This document shows, one piece after another, positions 26,848 through 36,073 of a stretch of 64,000 nucleotides of DNA. A program made the translations under genes and the position numbers. Within the stretch, counting starts at the first letter, position 1; each line of letters begins with the position of its first letter. The notes under the pieces are model-generated. The model did no database searches, was not told where the DNA came from, and worked only from the letters and a program-made list of their open reading frames with translations. The stretch is from Myxococcales bacterium. GTDB lineage: Bacteria; Myxococcota_A; UBA9042. Location: positions 1 to 64,000 of the forward strand of contig CANLIC010000004.1 in NCBI GenBank assembly GCA_947491025.1, in the 5' to 3' direction.

Positions 26848-28809
26848 TCAGAACGCGAGCGTCATGCGTCCCATCAGGCGCCAGGCGTTTTCGGCCGGAA
26901 CCGACGCGGTCGCGCCGAGCCACGGGTGGGGGCCGGCGTCGGGGCCGCGCACGTTGAGGCCATCGCCCGGGATCAGATACGAGAACGTGACGGTCGCGAG
27001 GTAGAGGTCGCGGCTGCCCAGGAAGGCCCGCAGCTCCATCTCCGTGCCGAGCGTGCCGCCCTTGCCCGGCGTGCCGTCCGCGTTTTGCGCCAAGGCATGC
27101 AACACCCCGAGATCGAAGCCCATGCGCTCGTCATTGTCGAACCAGGGCCGGCGCGTCAGGCCGAAGGTCGGCTTGACGTACATGGCGTTGGTCACGGCGC
27201 CGATGACGTCGCGGAAAAGCAGCGAGTCGACGCGGTAGTTGCGGTGGAACTTGAAGCCGCTGATGACGCGGTTGGAGCCGCTATTCGCCGTCTCGAGGCC
27301 GCAGTTGCCTGGTCCGTAGACGCCGAAGCAGCGGGTGTCGTCGCCCGAAGCCACGCCTGCGTCGAGTCCGACGGTGATGTTGTCCATCTGCCACGCCGAC
27401 TTCAGCGCGCCGCCCCACATGCGCAGCGACTTGGGCTTCTGCGAGGCAGCGTCGCCGACCACGGCCGCATCGGCGATCTCGCCGTGCAAGTAGACGAACT
27501 CGCCCTCGGCCACAAAGCGCATCGACGGGTTCGGCCGCAGCTCGAAGCGGGCCCACGCGTCCGCGGCGACGGCCCAGGCCTCACGGGGCAGCAGCTTGAT
27601 CGCGCCGGCGTCTGAGAGGTCGAGGTCGGCCGGCGTCGCCGCGCCCTTGACCGGCTCGCTGTCGAGCTCCTGCGTGCGGACGATGCCGTAGACGCCGAAG
27701 TCGAGGACCCCGATGCGGCGCTGGTTCAGGTCGCGCTTGCGGCGGACCATCTCCTCGGGCGTCAGCGGCTTGCGAAAGAGCGCGAAGCCCCACTGGTTGA
27801 CGTCGTCGGCGTCCTCCATGTCGAAGGGCACGCCGTCGAAGCGCGTCGGGTCTTGGCTGAGGCCGCCCTGCGCGATCCAGTCCCAGAAGAGCGCCAGGTA
27901 TACGCCGCCAAAGCCGGTGACGAAGGCTGCGCGGTCGGTGAAATTGCTGAAGTCGGCGTCGTAGCCAGTGCCCGCCGCTGGGCCGAGCGGTCCGCCGTAG
28001 TAGTGCGGCAGCGGGTGGATGCCGTCCCAGGTCGTGCCCATGCCGCCGTTGGCGAGGATGCCGAGGCCCCAATGCGACGCCTGGCGGCCGATGCGCAGCG
28101 TGCCATAGGGCGTCGCCCACTCTCCGAATGCCTCGACGACTCGGATGGAGCCGGGGCGCGTGCTCATGGCGAACGCCGAGAGCGGAACGTCGGGTCGCGC
28201 CAAGGCGCCCGAATAGTCCGGCTGGCTGCCGAGGGTGTGGTTGTCGAACGCGTCCAACGTCAGGCGCAGGCGGACCTTGTCGTGGACGTGGATCGTCGGC
28301 TGCAAGCGCAGACGGATGGTCGCGCCCGCCACCGAATCTTCCTCGCGGCTGGCGCCGACCTTGCTGCGAAAGCCGTTGGAGGCGTCGTTGTTCTGCGGCC
28401 AACGCGAGAGCGGAGGCTTGATCGCGCTGGCGGTCACCACCGGGTATTGCGGCAGGGCGCTGCCCACTGCCTGACCGAGGTGGCCGTTGCTGATCCAGTC
28501 GGGGCGGAAGCGAAAAAGGCCGTGCAGCTCGACCCAGGGCAGGCGCCGGCGCTCTGGGTCAGCCGAACGCAGGCTGAGCCCAAGGCGACCGCGCGGCAGC
28601 ATCGCGCCGCCCGCGCTCGTGGCTGTGGGGTCGGCTGGCAGCGCGGTCTGCGCTTGCGCCGCAACCGGCGCCGCGAGGGCGCAGAGGCCCAACGCCGTTG
28701 CAGCGAGGACCCGTATGGCCGACAGGAGACCTCGCCGCTCGGCGGCGCGTCCTCTGGCGCTGAGCGGGGCCAAAGCGACGAGCGCGGGCAACTCAAGGGG
28801 CTGGGTCAT
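26848..28809 (-). CDS. Exported outer-membrane-like protein (TIGR04551-like)
   Basis: 653 residues from the ATG with GGAG 8 nt upstream (a longer frame overlaps the divergent gene). A signal peptide, IRVLAATALGLCALAAPVAAQAQ, lies at about residues 32-54. After that the sequence shows beta-barrel or porin-like features: ELHGLFRFRPDWISNGHLG, many aromatic-ended strands, TIRLRLQPTIHVHDKVRLRLTLDAFDN, FRVGIGRQ-type SHWGLGILAN, and a C-terminal MTLAF typical of an outer-membrane strand ending in Phe. I believe it is of the uncharacterised myxobacterial TIGR04551 family, but this was not searched. It is divergent from the cysteine desulfurase. Likely an outer membrane beta-barrel; no substrate assigned. 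Confidence 0.7.
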   Translation of the reverse strand: MTQPLELPALVALAPLSARGRAAERRGLLSAIRVLAATALGLCALAAPVAAQAQTALPADPTATSAGGAMLPRGRLGLSLRSADPERRRLPWVELHGLFRFRPDWISNGHLGQAVGSALPQYPVVTASAIKPPLSRWPQNNDASNGFRSKVGASREEDSVAGATIRLRLQPTIHVHDKVRLRLTLDAFDNHTLGSQPDYSGALARPDVPLSAFAMSTRPGSIRVVEAFGEWATPYGTLRIGRQASHWGLGILANGGMGTTWDGIHPLPHYYGGPLGPAAGTGYDADFSNFTDRAAFVTGFGGVYLALFWDWIAQGGLSQDPTRFDGVPFDMEDADDVNQWGFALFRKPLTPEEMVRRKRDLNQRRIGVLDFGVYGIVRTQELDSEPVKGAATPADLDLSDAGAIKLLPREAWAVAADAWARFELRPNPSMRFVAEGEFVYLHGEIADAAVVGDAASQKPKSLRMWGGALKSAWQMDNITVGLDAGVASGDDTRCFGVYGPGNCGLETANSGSNRVISGFKFHRNYRVDSLLFRDVIGAVTNAMYVKPTFGLTRRPWFDNDERMGFDLGVLHALAQNADGTPGKGGTLGTEMELRAFLGSRDLYLATVTFSYLIPGDGLNVRGPDAGPHPWLGATASVPAENAWRLMGRMTLAF

Positions 28810-28945
28810 GCGCAAGCTCCGCGGCGGCACAACGCCTGGCGCGCGACGAGTGGCGCGGCGTCGGGACGGGCGCGGCATGACAACCGATGAGGTCCCCGGC
28901 GTCAACGTCGTTGCGCTCGACTGCGACGGTGGCCACGATGCGCCG

Positions 28946-30160
28946 ATGGAATCGCCCCCAACACCGACCCAGCCGCCGCAGCCTTCGCCGCGCGCTGCGC
29001 CGTCAGGGATTCACAACCCTGCTGTGGCCGCCGCTCCGTTCGTCTACCTCGATCACAACGCGAGCGCGCCGCCTTGCGCCGCCGCCCTCTCTGTCATTGC
29101 GGAATGGGTCCGCGGTGGCGCTTTGGGCAACCCTTCGTCGCGGCACTGGCCGGGTCAGCGCGCTCGCGCCAGCTTGGAGCGCGCTCGCGATCAGGTCGCC
29201 GCGGGGATGGGCGTGCGGGCCGAAGACCTCATCTGGACCAGCGGCGCAACGGAGGCCGACGACCTCGGCATCGCTGGCGCGCCGCAGCCCGCCGCCATCG
29301 CCTGGGCAGCCATCGAGCACCCAGCGATCGCGGGTCCCTGCCGCGCCGTCCGCGATCGCGGCGCCGTCGCGATCATGTTGCCGACCCGCGATGACGGCAG
29401 GCTTGATGTCGAGCGGGCCCAGCCCTTGCTGGCCGCAGCGCCGCGGCCATTGCTCTGCGTCGTCGCTGCCGTCCACCACGAGCTGGGCACCGTGCAGCCG
29501 CTGGCCGCGCTGCGCGCCGCGATGGCCCCCGGCGATCGCATGCACGTCGACGCCGCCCAAGCGGCGGGTCGCATCGCGCTGGCTGCGGTCTGCGGCATCG
29601 CCGACAGCGTCGCGATCTCGGGCCACAAGTGCGGCGGCGTGGCCGGTGCGGGCGCGCTCTGGCTGCGGCCGGGCCAGCCTCTGCGCGCTCGCGTCGAGGG
29701 CGCTCAGGAACGCGGCCTGCGCGGCGGTACCGAGAACCTGCTCGGCGCGCTGGCCCTTGGCGCCGCAGCCACTGAGTGGTCGCAACGCGCCGCAGCCCAC
29801 GCCGATCTCCGACCGCTGCGCGATGCGCTCCGGCGCGGCGTCGCCGACGCCTGGCCGGGCGCCCTGCGTCAGGGGCCCCGCGATCCGGCCGAGGAGACAG
29901 GGCACGTGCTCTCCGTTGCGCTGCCCGGCGCTGACGCGCAGGCGCTGGTCGAGGCGCTCGACGTCGAAGGTGTGGCGGTCTCGGCCGGCGCCGCTTGCAG
30001 CTCGGGAAGCGGTCAGCCTTCGCCGGCGATCGCCGCGCTGCACGGCGAGGCGCGGGCGCGGCAGACGCTGCGCTTCTCGCTCGGCGTCGGCACCGGGCCA
30101 GACGACATCGCCGCCGCATGCGCAGCGCTGAGCAGGATCGCGGCGCGCGCGCGGCGTTGA
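28946..30160 (+). CDS. Cysteine desulfurase (IscS/NifS-like)
   Basis: 404 residues. PLP-dependent class V aminotransferase fold: YLDHNASAPP near the N-terminus, ATEADDL, HHELGTVQP, the PLP lysine in SGHKCGGV, RGGTENLLGAL and the catalytic cysteine in SAGAACSSGSGQ with the mobile loop following. It takes sulfur from cysteine to a persulfide that can go to MnmA or an Fe-S scaffold. Start uncertain: ATG at 28946 has no strong Shine-Dalgarno; an upstream ATG at 28877 and a GTG at 29024 (giving the most family-like N-terminus) are alternatives. mnmA follows 183 bp downstream, suggesting the sulfur goes to tRNA. The symbol iscS is not certain. Confidence 0.88.
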   Translation: MESPPTPTQPPQPSPRAAPSGIHNPAVAAAPFVYLDHNASAPPCAAALSVIAEWVRGGALGNPSSRHWPGQRARASLERARDQVAAGMGVRAEDLIWTSGATEADDLGIAGAPQPAAIAWAAIEHPAIAGPCRAVRDRGAVAIMLPTRDDGRLDVERAQPLLAAAPRPLLCVVAAVHHELGTVQPLAALRAAMAPGDRMHVDAAQAAGRIALAAVCGIADSVAISGHKCGGVAGAGALWLRPGQPLRARVEGAQERGLRGGTENLLGALALGAAATEWSQRAAAHADLRPLRDALRRGVADAWPGALRQGPRDPAEETGHVLSVALPGADAQALVEALDVEGVAVSAGAACSSGSGQPSPAIAALHGEARARQTLRFSLGVGTGPDDIAAACAALSRIAARARR

Positions 30161-30343
30161 GGACCCTCACCGGCCGAACGCCGACGGCACGGGCCCTTGC
30201 GCTCTCCATCCAGGGCCACCCTCGTGGCGTCGTGGCCCGCGTGCCGAGGCCCTTGCAGCGGCCCTGGCCGCGACGCGCCCCAGGCGCTATGGTCAGCCGC
30301 AGCAGTGCCCCTGCTCGCCCGGCATCGGCCGGGGAGGCTCGCC

Positions 30344-31591
30344 ATGAGTGTCGCCGCTCCGCTCCGCCCCGCTGACCTGCACCTGCCCGTCGGGGCACGC
30401 GTCGCCGTGGCCATGTCGGGCGGCGTTGACTCCTCGGTGGTGGCCGGGCTGCTGGTCGAGGCCGGGTTCGAGGTCGTCGGCCTCACCGCCCGCCTCTCTG
30501 ACGCTGCGCCCGAGGCCACCGCCCGCGCCGGCAGCTGCTGTGCTCCGCGCGACGCCCGCGACGCCCGCGCTGTGGCCGCGACGCTCGGCATCCGCCACTA
30601 CGTCATCGATGAGCGCGAGCGCTTCGCCGACCTGGTCATCGCGCCATTTGCCGCGGCCTGGGCCGCCGGCCGCACCCCCAACCCCTGCGTCGACTGCAAT
30701 CGCCACTTGAAGTTCGACCTGTTGCTGGAGCGCGCCCGCCTGCTCGGCGCAGCGGCCCTCTGCACCGGCCACTACGCCCGCTTGGAGCCCGACGCCGCCG
30801 GCCGCTGGCAGCTCCGCCGCGGGCTCGACGCCGACAAGGACCAGGCGTATTTTTTGCACCCGCTTCGACCGGAGGCCGCGGCATCGCTGCGTTTTCCGCT
30901 CGGCGCCATGAGCAAGTCCGAGGTGCGCGCCCATGCCCGACGCTTCGGCCTCGCGGTGGCCGAGAAGCCGGAGTCGATGGACATCTGCTTCACCGCCGGC
31001 CGACCGCCCGGCGACTGGCTGTCGCAACGGCCTGAAGTCAAAGCCACAGCGAGCGGCGGCGCCCTGGTCGCTCTCGATGGCACCCGGCTCGGCAGCCACG
31101 GCGGTCAGCATCGATTCACCATCGGCCAGCGCCGGGGCCACGGCATCGCCGGTACCGGCGGACCGCTCTATGTGATCGCCAAATACGCCGCCGGCGCCGT
31201 CGTGCTTGGCGATCGCGCCGCGTTGGCGGTGGCCGAGGTCGACGTCGTCGACGCCGGCACCATCGACGGCGCGCCCCTGGCCGAGGGCGCTTGGGCCCTG
31301 GCGCAGTGGCGCCATCGCGGCGCCCAGCGCTTGGTGCAGGTGACAGCGGCGACCGCGGATCGCTGGACACTGCGGTTCGCTGAGGCTGCGGAGGCGATCG
31401 CGCCTGGCCAAAGCCTCGTGCTGACCGACGCCGAGGGCCCCGATGCCGGTGTGCGCCTGCTTGGAGGCGGGGTCGTGGCGGCCACCCGTGGGCCGCAGGC
31501 GGTCGTCGACCGTGAGAACGCCACAGCGGCCCCTGCCGCTGCGACGCCTGCCGCGATCGCGGCCGCCGCCGCCGGCCGGTGGGGCCCTTGA
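30344..31591 (+). CDS. mnmA: tRNA-specific 2-thiouridylase MnmA
   Basis: 415 residues. PP-loop ATP-binding motif SGGVDSS (25-31), TPNPCVDCNRHLKF with the catalytic cysteine region, TGHYARLE, the conserved DKDQAYFL, and the second cysteine in MDICF. It makes 2-thiouridine at U34 of tRNA-Lys, tRNA-Glu and tRNA-Gln using a persulfide relay. ATG with GGAGG 8 nt upstream. The C-terminus is extended and Ala-rich compared with E. coli MnmA. It overlaps rnc and follows a cysteine desulfurase; genes for tRNA-Lys(TTT) and tRNA-Glu(TTC), both MnmA substrates, lie about 1.4 kb downstream. Confidence 0.95.
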   Translation: MSVAAPLRPADLHLPVGARVAVAMSGGVDSSVVAGLLVEAGFEVVGLTARLSDAAPEATARAGSCCAPRDARDARAVAATLGIRHYVIDERERFADLVIAPFAAAWAAGRTPNPCVDCNRHLKFDLLLERARLLGAAALCTGHYARLEPDAAGRWQLRRGLDADKDQAYFLHPLRPEAAASLRFPLGAMSKSEVRAHARRFGLAVAEKPESMDICFTAGRPPGDWLSQRPEVKATASGGALVALDGTRLGSHGGQHRFTIGQRRGHGIAGTGGPLYVIAKYAAGAVVLGDRAALAVAEVDVVDAGTIDGAPLAEGAWALAQWRHRGAQRLVQVTAATADRWTLRFAEAAEAIAPGQSLVLTDAEGPDAGVRLLGGGVVAATRGPQAVVDRENATAAPAAATPAAIAAAAAGRWGP

Positions 31592-32418
31592 AAGCCGAGC
31601 AGCCCGGCGCCCGCGGCGAGCTCCTCGCTGAGCGCCTCGGTCACGCGTTCGCCGACCCAACGCTGTTGGCGCTGGCGCTCATCCATCCCAGCCACCGCAA
31701 CGAGCGTCCCGAAGTAGCCGCCGACAACCAGCGGCTGGAGTTTCTCGGCGACGCCGCGCTCGCGCTCTTTGTCGGCGAGTTCCTCTACCGCGCGCTGCCG
31801 TCTTGCGATGAGGGCGAGCTGACCATGCTGCGATCGCGGGTGGTCTGCGCGGCCGCGCTGGCCCGTGTCGGCCGTCGGCTCGGCGTCGGTGCTGCGCTCC
31901 GCTTGGGACGCGGCGAGCGCCAGAGCGGCGGCTCCGAGCGCGACTCCGTCCTGGCCGACGCCGTCGAGGCGCTGGTCGGCGCCGTCTACCTCGATGCCGG
32001 GCCGCTTCAGGCCAACCGCCTCGTCTTGCAATGGTTCGAGGCTGAGACGACTGCGGTGCTGGCCATGGCGGCGGCGGCCGGGCCCAAGCGGGGACTGCTG
32101 CGGCTCGGCCACGGCTGGAAGGCGGAGCTACAGCAACGGGCCCAGGCGGGTGGCGGCGAGCTGCCGGTGTACCGCCTCGTCGAGGCGACCGGGCCGGCCC
32201 ACGCGCGCCGCTTCGAAGTCGAGGTGCAGGCGACCATCGATGGCGCCGCCCTCCGCAGCAGCGGCGACGGAGCCACGAAGAAGGCGGCCGAGGCCGCCGC
32301 CGCGCGCGGCCTGCTGGAGGGCCTCGGCGGCGCTGCCGATGCAGCCGAATCTGCTCGCGCGATCGCGCCTGAAGCCGCAGCGGCGGTGATCGCAGACGCG
32401 CCCCTGGACCCCGTTTGA
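31579..32418 (+). CDS. rnc: Ribonuclease III
   Basis: 279 residues. RNase III domain: NQRLEFLGDAALALFV with catalytic E54 and D58, and DSVLADAVEALVGAVYLD with D127 and E130. C-terminal dsRNA-binding domain from about 175 (GWKAELQQRAQ, then a strand and GATKKAAEAAAARGLLEGL helix). It cleaves double-stranded RNA during rRNA and mRNA processing. Start is GTG at 31579 or, in frame, TTG at 31588, which overlaps the mnmA stop (TTGA); either way it is translationally coupled to mnmA. The tail of about 35 residues is Ala-rich. Confidence 0.95.
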   Translation: MGPLKAEQPGARGELLAERLGHAFADPTLLALALIHPSHRNERPEVAADNQRLEFLGDAALALFVGEFLYRALPSCDEGELTMLRSRVVCAAALARVGRRLGVGAALRLGRGERQSGGSERDSVLADAVEALVGAVYLDAGPLQANRLVLQWFEAETTAVLAMAAAAGPKRGLLRLGHGWKAELQQRAQAGGGELPVYRLVEATGPAHARRFEVEVQATIDGAALRSSGDGATKKAAEAAAARGLLEGLGGAADAAESARAIAPEAAAAVIADAPLDPV

Positions 32419-32456
32419 GGCGCTCCAGCCCCGCGGAAGCCCCGCCTCGGCGAAAG

Positions 32457-32486
32457 TTGGCGACATCGCCGCCGCCGTGCTACCTT
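32457..32486 (+). promoter_or_regulatory. Candidate promoter of tatA and tRNA cluster
   Basis: TTGGCG (32457-32462), an 18-nt spacer, and TACCTT (32481-32486), with a 62-nt leader to the tatA ATG. It matches the sigma-70 pattern seen elsewhere in this window. No biochemical evidence. Confidence 0.4.
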
Positions 32487-32548
32487 GATCGCGTGGCCCC
32501 CTCGGCCACATGCCCGCGGCGTTTGAGGCCGGGCGGACGGAGTCGACC

Positions 32549-32830
32549 ATGTTGGCCACAATCTCGCTGACCGCGCTGACCGCGCCTGCGACCGCCATGA
32601 TCGGTTTGCCAGAGATGCTCGTCGTCCTGGCCATCGTGGTGGTGCTGTTCGGCGCCACCAAGTTGCCGCAGCTCGGCAAGGGCGTCGGCGAGGCGATCGG
32701 CAACTTCAAGAAGGCGCAGCGCGACGCCATGCGCAGCGAGCGCGAGGAGATCGACGCCACGCCCAAGCTCGAGGCCAGCGCCGCGCGCCCGGTTGACGTC
32801 GAACTCGAGGACCGAAAGTCCCGCGTCTAG
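32549..32830 (+). CDS. tatA: Twin-arginine translocase subunit TatA
   Basis: 93 residues. An N-terminal transmembrane segment ([16 protein letters not shown]) followed by the conserved [24 protein letters not shown] amphipathic helix, then an acidic/basic tail. TatA forms the channel for folded Tat substrates in the inner membrane. ATG with GGAG 8 nt upstream. tatB and tatC are not in the window. About 14 extra residues precede the transmembrane segment. Lies just ahead of the tRNA-Lys gene. Confidence 0.9.
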   Translation: MLATISLTALTAPATAMIGLPEMLVVLAIVVVLFGATKLPQLGKGVGEAIGNFKKAQRDAMRSEREEIDATPKLEASAARPVDVELEDRKSRV

Positions 32831-32936
32831 CGGTGGCCCTGCGGGGCGTCGTGGGGTAGCGGGGGGCGGACCCTTGCCGGACCGCACGCCGTGCCCTAGC
32901 CTCCCGCCCCGCGCCCGCCTGAGCGGCGGCGCCAGC

Positions 32937-33009
32937 GGGTCGGTAGCTCAGTCGGTAGAGCAGCGGACTTTTAATCCGTAGGTCGAGGGTTCGAGTCCCT
33001 CCCGACTCA
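32937..33009 (+). tRNA. tRNA-Lys (anticodon TTT)
   Basis: Cloverleaf is clear: acceptor GGGTCGG / CCGACTC, D-arm with TAGCTCAGTCGGTAGAGCA, anticodon stem-loop GCGGA-CTTTTAA-TCCGT giving TTT, T-arm GAGGGTTCGAGTCCCTC. 73 nt with discriminator A; the 3' CCA is not encoded (CCC follows). Co-located 66 nt upstream of tRNA-Glu. Confidence 0.97.
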
Positions 33010-33075
33010 CCCCTCTCGGCGCCGGGGCTAACCTCCCGGCGTGTGATCGGCCGCTGCGCGCGCGCTGATCGGTAA

Positions 33076-33150
33076 GGCCCCATCGTCTAGTGGTTAGGAC
33101 ATCGGTCTTTCAAGCCGACGACGCGGGTTCAATTCCCGCTGGGGTCACCA
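33076..33150 (+). tRNA. tRNA-Glu (anticodon TTC)
   Basis: Acceptor GGCCCCA / TGGGGTC, D-arm TCGTCTAGTGGTTAGGACA, anticodon stem-loop TCGGT-CTTTCAA-GCCGA with anticodon TTC, T-arm CGCGGGTTCAATTCCCGC. Discriminator A is followed by an encoded CCA (33148-33150). Confidence 0.97.
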
Positions 33151-33208
33151 GGGTTTTCGTGCCAGCGGCCGGGATGGCGGGCCTCGCCTCGCCGCCGAGG
33201 AGGCGCAG

Positions 33209-34345
33209 ATGCAGCGACCGCGCCGGGCGCTGGTTCTCTGCGGCGGCGGCGCCACGGGCGCAGCCTATGAGGTCGGCGTCTTGGCGGCGCTTGAGGCGTC
33301 GCTGCCCGGCTTCCGGGTCCAGCACTTCGACATCTTCGTCGGGACGTCGGCGGGCGCGCTCATCGCCACGCTGATGGCCTCCGGCGTGTCGGCGGCGCGG
33401 ATGTACCACGCGCTGACCGCGAACGACGACTTCTTCCCGCTCCGCCGCGCCGACGTCTACGGCATCGAACCGCGCGAGATCATTGCCCGCGGGGTCGCGT
33501 TGGCCAGAGCGCTGCGACGGCTGGGCGCGCAGGTCTCCTCCGGCCGAGGCAGCGAAGGCGAGAGATTCGACCTCGCCGACCTGGCGCGCGCCCTGCCAGA
33601 CGGCCTGTTCACGTTGCACCGGTACCAGCGCTTCATCGAGCGCCTGCTGGAGCGCCACGGCCTGCCGCAGACCTTCGACGCCGTCGAGCGCCACCTGCTG
33701 GTGCCTGCCAACAACCTCGACACCGGCCACCGCGAGGTCTTCGGACACGGCTACCGCCTCGACGCCAGCCTTGCGCAAGCCATCGCAGCCAGCTCTGCGA
33801 TCCCTCTCTTCTTTGCGCCGATGCGGATCGGCCAGACCGACCTGATCGACGGCGGCACTGGCAGGGTCGCTCACACCGACCTCGCCGCCGGTGCCGGCGC
33901 CAGCCACGTGCTGGTCATCAACCCGATCGTGCCGTGGAACCTGGCGCGTCGCCTGTCGCGGCAGCGGCGCGATCAAGGCCGAGTGGCCCCGGGCTCGCTG
34001 ACCCGCATCCGCGAGCGCGGGCTCTATGGAATCTGGAACCAGGCGTTTCGGGTCTCGACGCTGACGCGCTTGTACCTCGACCTGCATCGCTTTCGCGCGG
34101 AGCGCCCCGACGTCGGCCTGGCGCTGATCTCGCCGTCGGAGGAGGACGAGACCCTCTTCGTCACGAGCCCGATGAGCACGGACTCGCGCGCGACCGTCGC
34201 CCGGCACGCTTTCGACTCGACGCGAGCGCGCATACGCGATCATGGCGACGCCATTCGAGCCGTCTGCCGCGGCGAGCCCGACGCTTGCAAGCTCGACGGC
34301 GTGCGGCAGCCCGAAGTGGCCGACACGTCTTGGCGCGAGGACTGA
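33209..34345 (+). CDS. Patatin-like phospholipase
   Basis: 378 residues. Patatin fold: ALVLCGGGATGAAYEVGVL oxyanion-hole glycine loop (8-25), nucleophile S47 in GTSAG, and D214 in the DGGTG motif as the catalytic dyad. It is expected to hydrolyse acyl ester bonds of lipids. No signal peptide, so cytoplasmic or membrane-associated. ATG with GAGGAGG 6 nt upstream. The C-terminal half (RIRERGLYGIWNQAFRVSTLTRLYLDLHRF) is similar to bacterial RssA-like patatins. Starts 58 nt after tRNA-Glu; it may share its transcript. Confidence 0.9.
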   Translation: MQRPRRALVLCGGGATGAAYEVGVLAALEASLPGFRVQHFDIFVGTSAGALIATLMASGVSAARMYHALTANDDFFPLRRADVYGIEPREIIARGVALARALRRLGAQVSSGRGSEGERFDLADLARALPDGLFTLHRYQRFIERLLERHGLPQTFDAVERHLLVPANNLDTGHREVFGHGYRLDASLAQAIAASSAIPLFFAPMRIGQTDLIDGGTGRVAHTDLAAGAGASHVLVINPIVPWNLARRLSRQRRDQGRVAPGSLTRIRERGLYGIWNQAFRVSTLTRLYLDLHRFRAERPDVGLALISPSEEDETLFVTSPMSTDSRATVARHAFDSTRARIRDHGDAIRAVCRGEPDACKLDGVRQPEVADTSWRED

Positions 34346-34578
34346 GCTCAAGCGCAGCTCGCTGCCCGCGCAGCCGGTCATCCGACGCGCGAAAGGACCG
34401 GCAGATCTGGTGCAAACGCACGCGGGCTCTGCTACGCTGAACGGCGGAGTCGATCGCTGGCCCGGCACATCCCGGCGGCCCGACCCGCAGACGCACGCGC
34501 CGAGTGGGTCCACCCAGCCGACGCTGCACTTGGTGACGGTTGCAGCGGCCCAGGGCCCTGGCCGTCGGGAGTCGCCCG

Positions 34579-35997
34579 ATGATGACGCTTCGCCACTCGC
34601 TCCGTCCGCTGACGACGCTGTTCGGTCGCGCCCTTGGCCAAGTCCCGCCGCATTTGGCCCTGCTCGGCCTGTTGGCGACCGTCGCGTGCGGCGTAGATCC
34701 GCCAGCGGATGAAGACACGGCGGCGGTCGAAGATGCCACGGACGAAGACAGCGGCGCCGGAATCGACGGGGGAGGCACCACCGACGCCAGCCCGGTGGAC
34801 GACGCCAAGGACGGCGTGGCCACCGACGGCAGCGACGTCGCCGACGCGACCGCCGATGTCGCTGCGGATACGAGCGGCGGCAGCGACGCCGAGCCGAGCG
34901 AGGTCGAGGCTGACAGCACCGACAGCGACGCCGGCGAGACCACGACGGCGACCGACGCGGACGCCGGCCCTCCGGCCAAGAAGCTGCCGCTGCCCGACTG
35001 CGCCAAGAATTGCAGCGAGTGCGCCAAGTGCGCCGACACCACCATGTGCGTCTCGGGCAAGACCTACAACAACGACTGCGAGGCGATCTGCGCCCTCCAG
35101 GCGTTCGAGTGGCCCACCGGCTACGAGCCGTCGCAGGGCAAGTGCCCCGACTGCGCCAAGTGCAAGCCAGACGAGCCCGTGGAGCAGTGGTGCGGCACGC
35201 TGAAGAACGGCGCCAAGGTCACCTTCAACGCCAAGTGCGAGACCGAGTGCGCGGACCTCGCTACCGACGTCGGCACCAATCCGACCAAAGGCCCTTGCAA
35301 GTCCGCGTGTAGCAAGGCTCCGCCATCCGGCGGTGGCTGCTCCAACGTCGACTGGCAGCCCGTCTGCGCCAAGCAGGACGGCAACACCTACCAGACCAAG
35401 TGCGCCATGGACTTCTGCGATCTCCAGGGTTGCTTTCCGATCGGCAAGACCGCTGCGTCAGCGCAGTGCGTCCCCGGCAAGATGACCGTAGAGTGCCCCG
35501 GCGAGTGCTACGACAGCGCGAAGGCGGGCTCCTGCCCCAACGAGTGCAAGCCCGTGTGCGCGATGGCCAAGTCCGGCAAGGGCCAGTCGTACCGCAATGG
35601 CTGCATCGCCAACGCCGAGCAGGCCAAGGTCCTTTCCTGCGAGGGCATCAGCGCAACCAGCAACGACAAGTGCTCGGCCGAGCTCTACACAGCCTACGGC
35701 AAGGGCTGCTGCCCTGACGTCGACTACGCCTCGGTCAAGCAAGTCTGCGCCAGCAAGGGCGAAGGCGCCGACGCGTTGTGGATGACCTTCCGCAACCAGA
35801 GCGAGTTCGATTGCCTGGTGGGCGCGGAGAAAGCGCTGTGGACCTTCCAGTTCCAGGGCCCCTGCCTCTGCAACTGCCCACAGACCGAGAAGTTTGTCTG
35901 CGGCGACGACGGCAACACCTACCAGAACGCTTGCCAGGCCAAGTGCTACAACGGCGACAAGTTCAGCTGGAAAGAAGGCCCCTGCTCGCCGAAGTAG
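34579..35997 (+). CDS. Lipoprotein with Kazal-like cysteine-rich modules
   Basis: 472 residues from the ATG with GGGAG 8 nt upstream. Lipobox LLATVAC near residue 37. Residues about 40-140 are Asp/Thr/Ser/Ala-rich, a flexible acidic stalk. The rest has over 40 cysteines in several modules. The last (about 430-470) is a clear Kazal-type inhibitor domain: CNCPxxxxFVCGDDGNTYQNACQAKC...GPC. Another (VCAKQDGNTYQTKCAMDFC) is similar. Kazal domains inhibit serine proteases, so this surface lipoprotein may protect against or tune extracellular proteolysis in a bacterium that probably lives among proteases. Inhibitor activity is inferred only. Confidence 0.8.
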   Translation: MMTLRHSLRPLTTLFGRALGQVPPHLALLGLLATVACGVDPPADEDTAAVEDATDEDSGAGIDGGGTTDASPVDDAKDGVATDGSDVADATADVAADTSGGSDAEPSEVEADSTDSDAGETTTATDADAGPPAKKLPLPDCAKNCSECAKCADTTMCVSGKTYNNDCEAICALQAFEWPTGYEPSQGKCPDCAKCKPDEPVEQWCGTLKNGAKVTFNAKCETECADLATDVGTNPTKGPCKSACSKAPPSGGGCSNVDWQPVCAKQDGNTYQTKCAMDFCDLQGCFPIGKTAASAQCVPGKMTVECPGECYDSAKAGSCPNECKPVCAMAKSGKGQSYRNGCIANAEQAKVLSCEGISATSNDKCSAELYTAYGKGCCPDVDYASVKQVCASKGEGADALWMTFRNQSEFDCLVGAEKALWTFQFQGPCLCNCPQTEKFVCGDDGNTYQNACQAKCYNGDKFSWKEGPCSPK

Positions 35998-36073
35998 GCG
36001 CTGACGCCCGCGCTTTCGACCGCAAAGAGGCCGCTCGCGACGATTCGAACCCGCGCGGCGACGCCGGCCTGTG

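Noticed and set aside
28487..28945. Longer start for the cysteine desulfurase
   Set aside because: It would run through the divergent exported-protein gene and encodes no recognisable sequence; the family starts just before YLDHN.
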